Positions 9,098 to 17,621 of a stretch of DNA of 64,000 nt are shown one piece after another. Below the pieces are notes generated by a model that saw only the letters and a program-made list of their open reading frames with translations, made no database searches and was not told where the DNA came from. Every line of letters begins with the position of its first letter. Position 1 is the stretch's first letter. The position numbers and the translations under genes are program-made. Origin of the DNA: Candidatus Altimarinota bacterium (lineage in GTDB: Bacteria > Patescibacteriota > Gracilibacteria > UBA4473); NCBI GenBank assembly GCA_021734785.1, contig JAIPIF010000002.1, forward strand, positions 156,625 through 220,624, in the 5' to 3' direction.

Positions 9098-9436
9098 ATG
9101 AAAGAGAAACATTTAGCAATTGAAGAAAAGATTTTTATCATTGTACTTTTTTTGCTCTCGGCAATATTCATCATCGCACCAATTTTTTTCGTGCGACCGG
9201 AATTCACTTTGTTCGAAGAGCTCGGGCAGATTGACACTCTGGACGTCTGGAGTTATTCAGCCGTTTCAGTCATCAAACATGCTGAAACGAAAAAATTTGA
9301 ACTTCGGTGGGGAGAACAGGGGAGAAACTTTTTTTACGAAAAAAAGCAGAAAAACGGCGAAGGGAAAAAGGAAAAAATGACACCAGAGGAAGTCAGAGTG
9401 TTAAAAAAACTTCCCAAAAAACAAAGGTACAAATGA
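9098..9436 (+). CDS. Small single-pass membrane protein, unknown function
   Basis: The gene encodes 112 residues: a short lysine/glutamate start, one transmembrane helix at about residues 11-31 (IFIIVLFLLSAIFIIAPIFF), then a charged, lysine-rich tail that would lie in or out of the cell depending on topology. I do not recognise the family. ATG 9098 is chosen because an AAAGG Shine-Dalgarno-like element ends 8 nt upstream. The gene is more AT-rich than its neighbours and is closed by a strong terminator at 9457, so it appears to be its own transcription unit. Confidence 0.65.
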   Translation: MKEKHLAIEEKIFIIVLFLLSAIFIIAPIFFVRPEFTLFEELGQIDTLDVWSYSAVSVIKHAETKKFELRWGEQGRNFFYEKKQKNGEGKKEKMTPEEVRVLKKLPKKQRYK

Positions 9437-9456
9437 GACTCAATTTCATGCAAAAG

Positions 9457-9487
9457 AAAAGGCGGATGCAACAGCGTCCGCCTTTTT
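9457..9487 (+). terminator. Intrinsic terminator
   Basis: AAGGCGGA and TCCGCCTT form an 8-bp stem around the loop tgcaacagcg, followed by a T run. It ends the small membrane protein gene and separates it from the LCP gene promoter. Confidence 0.85.
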
Positions 9488-9510
9488 GATTTGTTTTCTC
9501 ACACAAAAAA

Positions 9511-9538
9511 TTGACCTTCGGTTCAAAAAACCTAAAAT
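9511..9538 (+). promoter_or_regulatory. Promoter of the LCP gene (leaderless)
   Basis: TTGACC (9511-9516) and TAAAAT (9533-9538) are 16 bp apart. The -10 box ends 7 nt before ATG 9546, so the mRNA probably begins at or next to the start codon. Confidence 0.7.
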
Positions 9539-9545
9539 CCGCGCG

Positions 9546-10868
9546 ATGAACTTCCGAGTGAAACCCATCGGAGAGCGAAAACCCTCTTTTTGGAAACGTC
9601 TCCGCAAAAAACTCACGTCCCGACGCGCGCAGATTTTGTTTCTTGTGGTGCTTTTGGGCGGCGTGTTTTGGCTGGGGAGTGCAGTGCTGCAGTCGGGGAT
9701 GTTTGGCGAAAAAATCGAGCGAGTGTTTTCCTTCAATCCACTTCTCACGGACGAGCACGGACACACAAATATTGTTCTGCTGGGTGTGGCGGGTGAGGCC
9801 GAAGAAGGAGGCAATCTGTCGGACTCAATCATGGTGGTATCGATCAATCCAAAAGTCCCCAGCATCTCGATGCTGAGTCTGCCGCGGGACCTTTTTATCT
9901 CCTCCAAAATCGGGGACCGAAAAATCAATGAAATTTATGCCGCGGCGCGGTACAAACACGGGGATCGAAAAGGCCTGGAAATTGTCGAAGATGCCATCTC
10001 TCGTTTCACGGGCATCGAGATCCACTACTCGGCCGCGGTGAGTTTTGAAATCTTCTCCAGCGGCATCGATCTGCTGGGAGGGGTGGACATCTTTGTTCCT
10101 GAGGACATCGTGGACCCATTTTACCCCGACGGAAACTATGGATACCAGACCTTTGTCGTGCGGAAGGGATTGCAGCACTTCGATGGAGCGACGGCGCTCA
10201 AATATGCCCGCAGCCGCAAGACCTCCTCTGATTACGACCGTGCACAGCGACAACAGGCACTGGCACTGGCCATTCGCCAAAAAATAGAATCCAATGGCTG
10301 GGCAGAAAACGTCGAAAAAATTCGCGAATTTTATGATCTCTTCAGCCGCACGGTCAATACCGACCTCTCCCTCAAAGAAATTATTGCGCTGGCGAGAATT
10401 GGCATGAGCATGGATTTTGGAAATGTGGTTTCCTCTGTCCTCAATGATGACCCCACGCAGGCAGGAGGCTTTCTCTATACGCCGGCACAGGAGTTTTATG
10501 GTGGGCAATTTGTCCTTTTGCCTGAGAGCCTAGCCGACACACAGACCTTTATGGAGCTGGTATTGATTCGACCGGAGATTCTCCTCGAAAATGCCCAGAT
10601 TTCCGTGCTCAACGGCACGAATCTTCCCGGAAAAGCCGGAGACATGGCGGCGCGATTGCGGCGGCTGGGGTTTCATGTGATTGACGTGTCCAACTACGAG
10701 GGAAGCCCCGTGGCGCGAACTTTTTTGCGGCAGTTGACCCCTTCGGTGGATCGGACGGCGACATTTTTCAAAAACTTCCTTCGAGCGGACCGCATCGAGA
10801 CCGTGGATCCGGCGACAATTGATGCCGACAACTTGATCGATCTCGAGATTATTTTGGGGGCTGACTGA
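9546..10868 (+). CDS. LytR-CpsA-Psr (LCP) family cell-wall glycopolymer ligase
   Basis: LCP enzymes transfer undecaprenyl-linked glycopolymers to peptidoglycan outside the membrane. The 440-residue protein has a basic cytoplasmic head, one transmembrane helix near residues 29-48, and the LCP domain from about residue 75. Visible motifs are NIVLLGVAG, SDSIMVVSINP, SLPRDLF and KYARSRKTSSDYDRAQRQQ, which contain the arginine and aspartate residues binding the pyrophosphate lipid. A C-terminal LytR_C-type domain (from ISVLNGTNLPGKA, about residue 355) is present. ATG 9546 follows a promoter by 7 nt and replaces an in-frame start 60 bp upstream. Confidence 0.93.
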   Translation: MNFRVKPIGERKPSFWKRLRKKLTSRRAQILFLVVLLGGVFWLGSAVLQSGMFGEKIERVFSFNPLLTDEHGHTNIVLLGVAGEAEEGGNLSDSIMVVSINPKVPSISMLSLPRDLFISSKIGDRKINEIYAAARYKHGDRKGLEIVEDAISRFTGIEIHYSAAVSFEIFSSGIDLLGGVDIFVPEDIVDPFYPDGNYGYQTFVVRKGLQHFDGATALKYARSRKTSSDYDRAQRQQALALAIRQKIESNGWAENVEKIREFYDLFSRTVNTDLSLKEIIALARIGMSMDFGNVVSSVLNDDPTQAGGFLYTPAQEFYGGQFVLLPESLADTQTFMELVLIRPEILLENAQISVLNGTNLPGKAGDMAARLRRLGFHVIDVSNYEGSPVARTFLRQLTPSVDRTATFFKNFLRADRIETVDPATIDADNLIDLEIILGAD

Positions 10869-10894
10869 TTTCTCTCTGAAATCACGCAGCGGTC

Positions 10895-10923
10895 TTGCTT
10901 TCCGCCGCATTTTTTGGTATACT
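10895..10923 (+). promoter_or_regulatory. Promoter of the pilin-like gene pair (leaderless)
   Basis: TTGCTT (10895-10900) and TATACT (10918-10923) are 17 bp apart. Only six bases separate the -10 box from ATG 10930. Confidence 0.72.
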
Positions 10924-10929
10924 CGATGG

Positions 10930-11712
10930 ATGAATTTTCGCTGGAAATCACTTTTGTTTGCTCTCTTGCTCCTGATTCCTGTGTGGGGGGGGAGTGTTTT
11001 TGCGCAAGAAGAGCCTGCAGCGAAGGTTACGTGTCATTTTTTTGGAAATATTCACGAACAGCATATTTGCTATTTTGACGGGGAACGAGAGAATCAATGT
11101 GCTGTTCCTGGAAAAACGCAGTGCTCCTTTCCGCTTTCTCAAAAGCCTTCAGACCAGAAAATGCTTCGCGCCAAGACAGCGGTGGGAAATAAAGAATGTT
11201 TTATTATTGAAAAGGGGAAACGAACTAAGAATGAAAATTACCCGATAGATCAAGGAAGTTTTGTGGGAGAAAATCCCGCAATAGCAGAATTTTCTTTTTG
11301 GTGTCCAGATCCCTGTGACACGGGCGGGGAGTTTGACGCAGAGTGTCTGTTTCCCACATGGTCGACCCAGCGAACGGACACGCCGTTTTCCGACAGAAAG
11401 GGCGATCCCGTTCCCGGAATCATCGGAAAAAATGCGGATGCCGGTCTGCAGGGAGAGGGGGAAAATCAATTTTATGCCGATCGACTGCTGATGTTTTTTC
11501 TCCCGACGCTTATCCAGCTCTCACTCAAAGTCGTCGCGCCGATCATCGCCGTGATGCTCGTATTTGTGGGGTTGCGGTTTCTCTACGCGGGAGGGGACGA
11601 GGAGGAGCGCTCCAAATCAAAAATGTATTTTCTCTACGTGGTGCTGGGGACGATCTTTATCGTGCTGAGCTACACCATCGCCAAATCCTTGTACCATATT
11701 TTGTCTGTCTGA
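10930..11712 (+). CDS. Secreted-domain protein with C-terminal VirB2/TrbC-like membrane pair
   Basis: The 260-residue protein begins with a signal peptide (hydrophobic residues 7-24, cleavage after VFAQ). A cysteine-containing extracellular region of about 165 residues follows, and then two transmembrane helices (about 190-215 and 232-253) joined by a short charged loop GGDEEERSKSKM. This two-helix end is the layout of VirB2/TrbC-type pilins in candidate-phyla genomes, but the long N-terminal domain is not seen in ordinary pilins. The next gene ends the same way and is translationally coupled (1 nt between stop and ATG). A surface appendage or channel subunit is an inference. Confidence 0.7.
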   Translation: MNFRWKSLLFALLLLIPVWGGSVFAQEEPAAKVTCHFFGNIHEQHICYFDGERENQCAVPGKTQCSFPLSQKPSDQKMLRAKTAVGNKECFIIEKGKRTKNENYPIDQGSFVGENPAIAEFSFWCPDPCDTGGEFDAECLFPTWSTQRTDTPFSDRKGDPVPGIIGKNADAGLQGEGENQFYADRLLMFFLPTLIQLSLKVVAPIIAVMLVFVGLRFLYAGGDEEERSKSKMYFLYVVLGTIFIVLSYTIAKSLYHILSV

Positions 11713-11713
11713 G

Positions 11714-12415
11714 ATGAAAAAATTTCTCTTCCTGCTGACATTTCTCGCCCTCGCGGTCCCCCAGATCGTGGGTGCCGCGACCGTGCAGGGGACAGTGACG
11801 GATGCAAAAAGTGGAGACACTCTCCCCGGAGCCACAATTCGGATTTGTCTTTCTTCAGGAGAAAAGATTGAAAACTGCGGCGTTGGAACAATAACTGATC
11901 CAGATGGAAATTATGAAAAAGAAGTTACAGATGGAAACTATGTTTTGACAGTGACTTCTATAGGATATGAAAAACAGCAAGAAAAAAGTGTTTCTCTTTC
12001 GGGCTCAGAGCCCATTGTAAAGGATTTTTCAATGGAACCAACTGTTAAGCAGTTAGCAGAAGTAGGAGTTACGGCCAGTAAAGAAAATGTCGTGTCCTGG
12101 GGGACAGGACTCAGCGCGGAAGATCTGCCGAAGTATCTCGTCGGCACAAACCGCGGGACCAAGACCCTCAAAGGCGATGCGACAGATGTGACCTTTTGGC
12201 TGCAGCGGTTTATCCGCAAGTTTGCGAGCTTCGTCGCGGCACTGGCGGTGCTCTTCATCGTGTGGAATGGATTTGGGATCGTGATGGCGTCCGGCAACGC
12301 CGATGAAATCTCCAAAGCCAAAAAAGCCATCATGTGGGTGGTGGTGGCGCTCTTGCTGACGATTTTTGCGTACGTTCTGGTCAAAACCGTTATCTCGCTG
12401 GTGTACTTGGCGTGA
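11714..12415 (+). CDS. Carboxypeptidase-regulatory-like domain fused to VirB2-like membrane pair
   Basis: The 233-residue protein has a signal peptide (residues 1-22). A CarboxypepD_reg-like beta-sandwich follows at about residues 24-105 (VQGTVTDAKSGDTLPGATI, then DPDGNYEKEV and YVLTVTSIGYEK). A linker leads to two transmembrane helices at about 160-185 and 200-228, with the loop ASGNADEISKAKKA. The first module is the one that caps SusC/TonB receptors in Bacteroidetes; the last is pilin-like. It is coupled to the preceding pilin-like gene, so the two are probably co-assembled. No VirB4-like or other type IV secretion ATPase lies in this window. Confidence 0.75.
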   Translation: MKKFLFLLTFLALAVPQIVGAATVQGTVTDAKSGDTLPGATIRICLSSGEKIENCGVGTITDPDGNYEKEVTDGNYVLTVTSIGYEKQQEKSVSLSGSEPIVKDFSMEPTVKQLAEVGVTASKENVVSWGTGLSAEDLPKYLVGTNRGTKTLKGDATDVTFWLQRFIRKFASFVAALAVLFIVWNGFGIVMASGNADEISKAKKAIMWVVVALLLTIFAYVLVKTVISLVYLA

Positions 12416-12439
12416 GGAAAGGGGAAAAGCTGAGAAGTT

Positions 12440-12690
12440 GAGAAGCAGGGAAGGAGGGAAAATAAAAATTACAAATTACAGATTACAAATTACAAATGGG
12501 GAAAACCCCCCATCCCCCTTTGAAAAAGGGGGTGAAAAAGTTGAAAAGTGAGGAAGAAAAGAAGTTTTGAAGAAAAAAGAAGGAATTGGAGGGGCAAGGG
12601 ATATCTTGCCCGTACAGAAAAACATTTTGACTCATAAAAAAGACGGCAGGATTGCTTCGTTCCTCGCAATGACAAGAATCTTTTGGCACC
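12440..12690. repeat. Dispersed intergenic repeat, copy 1
   Basis: No gene is present. The block holds a ttacaaattacagatt run, a hairpin of cccccatcccc... with gaaaaaggggg (12507-12531), a GGGCAAG/CTTGCCC inverted repeat (12592-12611) followed by gtac, and a ttgcttcgttcctcgcaatgac motif. The same motifs in the same order recur at 13740, 21465, 36790, 44205 and 49425. Confidence 0.85.
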
Positions 12691-12694
12691 CTGT

Positions 12695-13117
12695 TCAGAG
12701 TCCCATTTTTTTCTTGAGCTCCTCGGCGGCGGCGGCGTCTTCGTCGGCTTCGCCTTTTTCTTCCTCTTTTATTTTTTCCATTTCAAATTCTTTTTCGCGC
12801 TCCTTTTTGAGCCGGGCGACATCGTCAGAAAATTCTTTTTCGAGCTCTGAAAATTTGTCTTTTTCCTCTTCAAAAATTTTAATCAACTCATTGATCTGTT
12901 CGATCGAGAGCCGCGGAATGGCATCGATGACCCGTTTTTTTTCCTCGAGCGTGAGGGAGATCGATCCCTCGAGCAGTGTCAAAAAGTTTGCCTCATCAAA
13001 CTGCGTGTTTGGATGCGGCGGAATCGTGAAGTGATGCCCCTTTTTTGCGGCATCATCCCCGCCAGATTGAGCCGGATCTTGTGTGGGGTCTGTGGGCGGG
13101 GTGGCGTCGTCTGCCAT
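12695..13117 (-). CDS. Acidic coiled-coil protein, unknown function
   Basis: This 140-residue cytoplasmic protein has a Pro/Asp/Gln-rich disordered start (about 1-30), a short helical domain (about 40-80), then a long glutamate/lysine coiled coil (about 80-137) ending KKKMGL. No signal peptide or membrane segment is seen and I do not recognise the family. It sits just downstream of rplU on the same strand (25 bp between), so it is probably co-transcribed with that ribosomal gene. A role near the ribosome is only a suggestion from position. Confidence 0.6.
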   Translation of the reverse strand: MADDATPPTDPTQDPAQSGGDDAAKKGHHFTIPPHPNTQFDEANFLTLLEGSISLTLEEKKRVIDAIPRLSIEQINELIKIFEEEKDKFSELEKEFSDDVARLKKEREKEFEMEKIKEEEKGEADEDAAAAEELKKKMGL

Positions 13118-13142
13118 GAGAAAAAGTTATTTCACGCGAACA

Positions 13143-13628
13143 CTAGGACTTTTTGGCGGTCTTTTCAACTTTTTTTGCGGTCGTCTTTTTGGCTGCGGGT
13201 TTCTTGGCAGTTGTTTTTTTGGGAGTCGTCTTTTTTGGACTCGCAGTTTTTGGCTTTGCAGCCGTTTTTTTCGCCGGGGTCTTTGTTTCTGCTTTTTTGT
13301 CGGCCGGCTTTTGCCTTGTTTTTATATCGGTGATTTCGATCACTGTGAAGTCCTGCCGATGCCCCAGGGTGCGTCGGTACCGTTTGCGCGGTTTCATTTT
13401 GTACACGCGGACTTTGTCACCGCGACCGTGTTCGAGAATTTTTGCTTCCACGACGACATCGTTCAAAATCGGCTCGCCGACTTTGAAATTTGTGCCGTCT
13501 TCTTCACTGACGAGGAGCGTTTCAAACTGGACGGTTTTGCCCTCTTCTTCAGATAATTTGTCCACTTCCAAGGTTTCGCCTTTGGAGACAAGGCACTGGT
13601 GTCCGCCGATTTTTGCAACTGCAATCAT
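13143..13628 (-). CDS. rplU: Ribosomal protein bL21 with lysine-rich C-terminal extension
   Basis: Residues 1-105 are a standard bL21: MIAVAKIGGHQCLVSKGE, then KVRVYKMKPRKRYRRTLGHRQDFTVIEI, which binds 23S rRNA in the large subunit. Residues 106-161 are an added lysine/alanine/threonine-rich tail with repeated AKK and KTT units, resembling histone H1 tails. The usual partner rpmA (bL27) is not adjacent; the acidic coiled-coil gene follows instead. The tail could bind rRNA or DNA; this is not established. Confidence 0.95.
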   Translation of the reverse strand: MIAVAKIGGHQCLVSKGETLEVDKLSEEEGKTVQFETLLVSEEDGTNFKVGEPILNDVVVEAKILEHGRGDKVRVYKMKPRKRYRRTLGHRQDFTVIEITDIKTRQKPADKKAETKTPAKKTAAKPKTASPKKTTPKKTTAKKPAAKKTTAKKVEKTAKKS

Positions 13629-13739
13629 GTTTGAGATGGGTTATCGTCTGGCAGGTACGAGGTTGGTTTGAGACCTGCAGACAGAAAATGCGGGGGCGAT
13701 TGTCGGTAAAAAGCGGGAAAAGTCAAATGTTTTTGGAGA

Positions 13740-13970
13740 GGAGAAAAGCTCAAAAGTTAAAAATATGAAAAGCGCAAAGGCTGAGAAGTTGAGAAGCAAG
13801 GAAGGAGGGAAAATAAAAATTACAAATTACAGATTACAAATTACAAATGGGCAAATCCCCCCATCCCCCTTTGAAAAAGGGGGAGAAAGTTGAGAAACCC
13901 TGAAGAAAGAAGGGGACGCAGATCTGCGTCTTATGCAAAAGTCAAAAAGCTCAAAAGCTTCGGAGGGCAT
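13740..13970. repeat. Dispersed intergenic repeat, copy 2
   Basis: Between rplU and tRNA-Ile (13629-14012) no gene is supported. The block repeats the ttacaaattacagatt run, the cccccatccccctttgaaaaaggggg hairpin (near 13857) and an inverted repeat GGGACGCAGATCTGCGTC (13914-13931). Runs of aaaagttgaaaag-like sequence flank it. Confidence 0.85.
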
Positions 13971-14012
13971 TCTTCTTTCTTCAAGAGAATCCGTAATTTC
14001 TGTGGAAAAGAA

Positions 14013-14089
14013 TGGTGGGCAATCGAGGACTTGAACCTCGGACCTCGTCCTTATCAGAGACGCGCTCTAACCAGCTGAGCTAATTGCCC
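14013..14089 (-). tRNA. tRNA-Ile(GAT)
   Basis: On the minus strand: acceptor GGGCAAT/ATTGCCC, D arm TAGCTCAGCTGGTTAGAGC, anticodon loop CTGATAA (GAT), T loop GTTCAAGTC, discriminator A and encoded CCA (14013-14015). Length 77 nt. Confidence 0.97.
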
Positions 14090-14290
14090 TCGTCGCTGGG
14101 TGATTTCATCCGTGGCTCTCCCGCCAAGGCGGGATCGCACTGGATTTCATCACCGCTCCTCTTTCCTCGCGAAGCACCCGCTTCGCTCGGAGTTTCGCGG
14201 GGGCCCTAAAGGTTTCAGGTTGATTCCTTTCCCTCGTCCCGCCAGGGCGGGACTCCGCTCAGAGTTTCGTGGAAACCCAAAACGCCAGGA
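14090..14290. repeat. GTCG-type tRNA-flanking repeat (copy at tRNA-Ile)
   Basis: The sequence starts tcgtcgctgg directly at the tRNA 5' boundary and contains gatttcatcc, the inverted repeat cccgccaaggcggg, gctcctctttcc and gcgaagcacccgcttcgc. A second, partial unit with cccgccagggcggg follows near 14240. No gene is supported between 14090 and 14335. Confidence 0.6.
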
Positions 14291-14335
14291 CCACCTCAAA
14301 AGAGCGCGGGAATTGTAGAAAAAATGTCGGGAGTG

Positions 14336-16540
14336 TCAAATTTTTTCCACCGGGGCGACCGAGGCGACGATCTTTTTTACCCCCTGTCCTGCAAACGCCA
14401 CTGTCAGCACATCGCCGTCGATTTGGATCACGGTGCCTTCGCCAAACGCTCGGTGTCGAATGCGATCAGAGATCTGAAATTCGGTTTCATTTTCTTTCCT
14501 CCCCCAGAGTGCCTCTTCGCGAGAGCCAGCGGTCTGAAATTTTGCGGTTGGAGCTTCGTATTCATCGGAAAACGGCTCCAGTCGTTCGCGCGTTTTTCGG
14601 GGACGTTCTTTTGCCTGCTGTCCTCCGGCACGTTCGTGTGAATCGGGACAGAGTTCATCGAAAAATTTGGAAGGGGGTGCTTCTTGTGTCCGCCCAAACA
14701 GCATCCGCTGCCGTGCGTGCAAAAGGGTACACGTCTGCTGTGCGCGTGTGATAGCGACATACCCCAGGCGCCGCTCTTCTTCCAGGTCTTCTCGCGAAAA
14801 CTGGGCTGAATGTCCCGGGAAAATTCCGTCTTCCCAGCCGGGCAAAAACACGTGCGGAAATTCCAATCCCTTGCTCGCATGAATCGTCATCAGCGTGACG
14901 GAATCACTGTTTTCCATCTGATCGAGATCAGAGATCAGGGCGACCCCTTCCAAAAAGGCTGCCAGGGAATGCTCCGCCGCGTCGTACCGTCCGGCCACCG
15001 AAAAAAGCTCTTTCACATTTTCCTGTCGCGACTCACCCTCGCTCGTGCCATCATCCAGCCAGGCGAGAAAATTGGTTTGCTCTACCACCCGATCGAGCAG
15101 GATCGAGATGGGTTCGGTTTCGGCGATTTTTCTGAGTTTCAAAATGAGTTTGTAAAAATTCCGAAGCACTTCCTTTTTTGGCTCGGAGAGCGCGTCAATT
15201 TCATCGACCCACTTCAGGCTTTCAAACAGCGAGAGACTCCGTTCCACCGCAAAATCTTTGACAGTTTCCAGGGTGGCGGTGCCGATCTTTCGACTGGGTA
15301 CATTTCCCACCCGGAGAAAAGAGAGATCATCCCGCGGATTAAAAATCAGCCGCAGGTACGCAATGACATCTTTAATCTCTCGTCGATCAAAAAATCGTGT
15401 CCCGCCCACAATTTGATAGGGAATCTGCGCGCGCATCAGGGCTTCTTCGATCGCACGGGACTGCGCGTTCATCCGGTACAGGATGGCACAGTCTCGAAAG
15501 GAACCCCCTTGATCGTGACGTTCTTGGATTTTTTGTGCGATGGTGTTGCCCTCTTCGCGTTCGTTCCACACAGAGAGTACTTGCACCTTTTCCCCCGCAT
15601 CATTCTCCGTCCAGAGCTTCTTTGGCCGCCCCGTCTCGTTGTACCCGATCAGGGCATTTGCATTTCGGAGAATGTGGCTGGTGCTGCGGTAGTTTTGCTC
15701 GAGTAAAATAATGTTTGCTCCCGGGAAATCCTTTTCAAAATTCAGAATATTTTGATAGTCCGCTCCGCGAAATCGGTAAATGGACTGGTGGTCGTCGCCG
15801 ATCACACACAAATTTTTGTGCGCATCTGACAGCAGTCGCACCAGTCGGTACTGAGCGAAATTGGTATCCTGGTACTCGTCGACGAGCAGATGCTTCCACC
15901 GATCGCGGTATTTTTCCAGCACGTGGGGTTTTTCCTCAAACAGTTCCACCGTTTTTTGCAGGAGATCATCGAAATCCAGAGCGTTGTGTTCCACCAGCCG
16001 TTTCTGGTACTCGGGAAATACCGCTCGAACCGCTTCTGTAAACCGGGTCTTCTCACACGCCTCTGCGTACTGCTGCGGGGTGAGGAGTTGATTTTTTGCG
16101 CTCGAGATGTGGGCGGCGACGGCTTTGTGTTTGACCTGCTGCTCGTCGTACCCCCGATCTTTCAAAATCATTTTCACGAGCCGTTTGGCATCATCGGCGT
16201 CGAAGATCACAAAATTTCGCGTCAGGCCTGTTTCCAATTTTTCAATATCTTCTCTGAGAATCCGAACACAGGTGGCGTGAAAGGTCCCCACGTGTGGCTG
16301 GGCCGTTTGCCCGAGGAGAAATTCAATCCGAGATTTCATCTCGTTGGCGGCTTTATTGGTAAACGTCACGGCGAGAATTTGTTCTGCCGGAGTGCCCGCT
16401 GCGATCAGGTGCGCGATGCGGTGGGTGAGCGTTTTGGTTTTTCCACTGCCCGCGCCAGCCAAGATTAAAACAGGCCCCGAGAGGACCTCGACGGCTTTTT
16501 TCTGTGCGGGATTGAGTGTGGCAAAGATTTTTTCAGTCAT
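14336..16540 (-). CDS. pcrA: ATP-dependent DNA helicase UvrD/PcrA
   Basis: This SF1A 3'-5' helicase acts in excision repair, replication restart and RecA removal. The 734-residue protein has Walker A GAGSGKT (29-35), TFTNKAANEM (Ia), DEYQDTN (II), GDDHQSIYRFRGA (III), LEQNYRST (IV), TIHASKGLEF (V) and VAITRAQQ (VI). A C-terminal Tudor-like domain (FQISDRIRHRAFGEGTV) matches PcrA. ATG 16540 (MTEKIFATLNPAQ) aligns with the family start; a longer in-frame start at 16618 adds unconserved residues and crosses a TACACT -10 box (16552-16557, minus strand). It is divergent from the infA operon. Confidence 0.97.
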   Translation of the reverse strand: MTEKIFATLNPAQKKAVEVLSGPVLILAGAGSGKTKTLTHRIAHLIAAGTPAEQILAVTFTNKAANEMKSRIEFLLGQTAQPHVGTFHATCVRILREDIEKLETGLTRNFVIFDADDAKRLVKMILKDRGYDEQQVKHKAVAAHISSAKNQLLTPQQYAEACEKTRFTEAVRAVFPEYQKRLVEHNALDFDDLLQKTVELFEEKPHVLEKYRDRWKHLLVDEYQDTNFAQYRLVRLLSDAHKNLCVIGDDHQSIYRFRGADYQNILNFEKDFPGANIILLEQNYRSTSHILRNANALIGYNETGRPKKLWTENDAGEKVQVLSVWNEREEGNTIAQKIQERHDQGGSFRDCAILYRMNAQSRAIEEALMRAQIPYQIVGGTRFFDRREIKDVIAYLRLIFNPRDDLSFLRVGNVPSRKIGTATLETVKDFAVERSLSLFESLKWVDEIDALSEPKKEVLRNFYKLILKLRKIAETEPISILLDRVVEQTNFLAWLDDGTSEGESRQENVKELFSVAGRYDAAEHSLAAFLEGVALISDLDQMENSDSVTLMTIHASKGLEFPHVFLPGWEDGIFPGHSAQFSREDLEEERRLGYVAITRAQQTCTLLHARQRMLFGRTQEAPPSKFFDELCPDSHERAGGQQAKERPRKTRERLEPFSDEYEAPTAKFQTAGSREEALWGRKENETEFQISDRIRHRAFGEGTVIQIDGDVLTVAFAGQGVKKIVASVAPVEKI

Positions 16541-16779
16541 CTGCGGCGCGCAGTGTACTGGAGTTTGAGAGAGAGAAAAAGAGAAAAAGTTTGAAAGCTG
16601 AAAAGCGGAGAGGCTCAAAAGGGAACTCCGCCCACCAGCCCTCTCTTCGTCTCAGAGGGGGAGCGCTCCGACGTGTCGGGACGAGAGGGGAAACACTTCA
16701 AAAAAAGAACAGAAAATTTTCTGCCACAGGTTTGCAAATCGTCCCACAAAAAAAGTCCAGAAAAAGTCTCCAAAAAAAG

Positions 16780-16807
16780 TTGACAAATGGATGATGAACA
16801 CTAAAAT
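16780..16807 (+). promoter_or_regulatory. Promoter of the infA-rpsI ribosomal operon
   Basis: A consensus TTGACA (16780-16785) lies 16 bp from TAAAAT (16802-16807). The leader before infA would be about 27 nt. Confidence 0.75.
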
Positions 16808-16840
16808 CCGACGGCTTTTTTGCAACTTTGATCTGCCTGC

Positions 16841-17074
16841 ATGGCCAAAGAAGATGACAAAATCGAACTCGAAGGCGTCATCGAGGTGACGTATCCTGGA
16901 AGCCAGTTTCTGGTGAAACTGACGACGGAAGGGTTCGAAGACCATGAAGTACGGGCACGTCTGTCGGGCAAGATGCGGATGCACTACATCCGAATTGTTC
17001 CGGGGGATCGGGTCAAATTGCAGGTCTCGCCGTACAATCTCGACGAAGGCCTTATCACCTATAGACAACGTTAA
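16841..17074 (+). CDS. infA: Translation initiation factor IF-1
   Basis: IF-1 binds the 30S A site during initiation. The 77-residue OB-fold protein shows IELEGVIEVTYPGSQFLVKL, VRARLSGKMRMHYIRIVPGDRVKLQVSPYNL and an ending LITYRQR, all typical. It heads the operon infA-rpmJ-rpsM-rpsK-rpsD-rpoA-rplQ-rplM-rpsI. In many bacteria secY-adk-map precede this point; here pcrA is divergent instead, so the operon has its own promoter. Confidence 0.97.
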   Translation: MAKEDDKIELEGVIEVTYPGSQFLVKLTTEGFEDHEVRARLSGKMRMHYIRIVPGDRVKLQVSPYNLDEGLITYRQR

Positions 17075-17083
17075 TTCTTCCTC

Positions 17084-17209
17084 ATGAAAGTCGGAGCCTC
17101 TGTCAAAAAGATCTGTAAGCACTGTCGCGTCGTTCGCCGCAAAGGTGTCGTGCGTGTCATCTGCCAGAATCCGGCCACCCGGGGAAAACACAAACAACGA
17201 CAGGGCTAA
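17084..17209 (+). CDS. rpmJ: Ribosomal protein bL36
   Basis: A 41-residue protein, [14 protein letters not shown] at its start, ending GKHKQRQG. The zinc ligands Cys11, Cys14, Cys27 and a downstream His are kept, so this is the zinc-binding form of bL36. It begins 9 bp after infA and is followed 19 bp later by rpsM. Confidence 0.95.
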   Translation: MKVGASVKKICKHCRVVRRKGVVRVICQNPATRGKHKQRQG

Positions 17210-17228
17210 TTTTTCAACTCACTTTCTC

Positions 17229-17609
17229 ATGCGCATTGCTAGTGCCTCCATTCCTCCCGAAAAACGACTTGTGATCTCGCTCACGTACATCTATGGCGTG
17301 GGACCGACTCGTGCCAAACAGGTGTGCGAGAAGGCCAAACTCAGTGAGGACAAGCGGGTCAAAGATCTCACCAACGACGAAGAGGAAAAGCTCCGAAAAG
17401 CACTGGCAAGCTTCGGGTACGAGCTCGAAGCCGATCTGCGTCGAACCGTCTCACAGAATATCAAACGATTGCAGGATATCGGTTCGTACCGAGGATTTCG
17501 ACACCGCAAACGCCTCCCGGTTCGCGGGCAAAGAACAAAAACCAACTCCCGTACCCGGAAGGGAAAAAAGGGTCTGGCTGTCGCCGGAAAGAAAATGGTG
17601 GCAAAATAA
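17229..17609 (+). CDS. rpsM: Ribosomal protein uS13
   Basis: uS13 sits in the 30S head and contacts P-site tRNA and the 50S subunit. The 126-residue product reads [20 protein letters not shown], with the helix-hairpin-helix [10 protein letters not shown], the [30 protein letters not shown] core and a lysine-rich tail. ATG 17229 aligns with the family; an upstream in-frame start would overlap rpmJ. Confidence 0.97.
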   Translation: MRIASASIPPEKRLVISLTYIYGVGPTRAKQVCEKAKLSEDKRVKDLTNDEEEKLRKALASFGYELEADLRRTVSQNIKRLQDIGSYRGFRHRKRLPVRGQRTKTNSRTRKGKKGLAVAGKKMVAK

Positions 17610-17621
17610 ATCTGATTTTTT

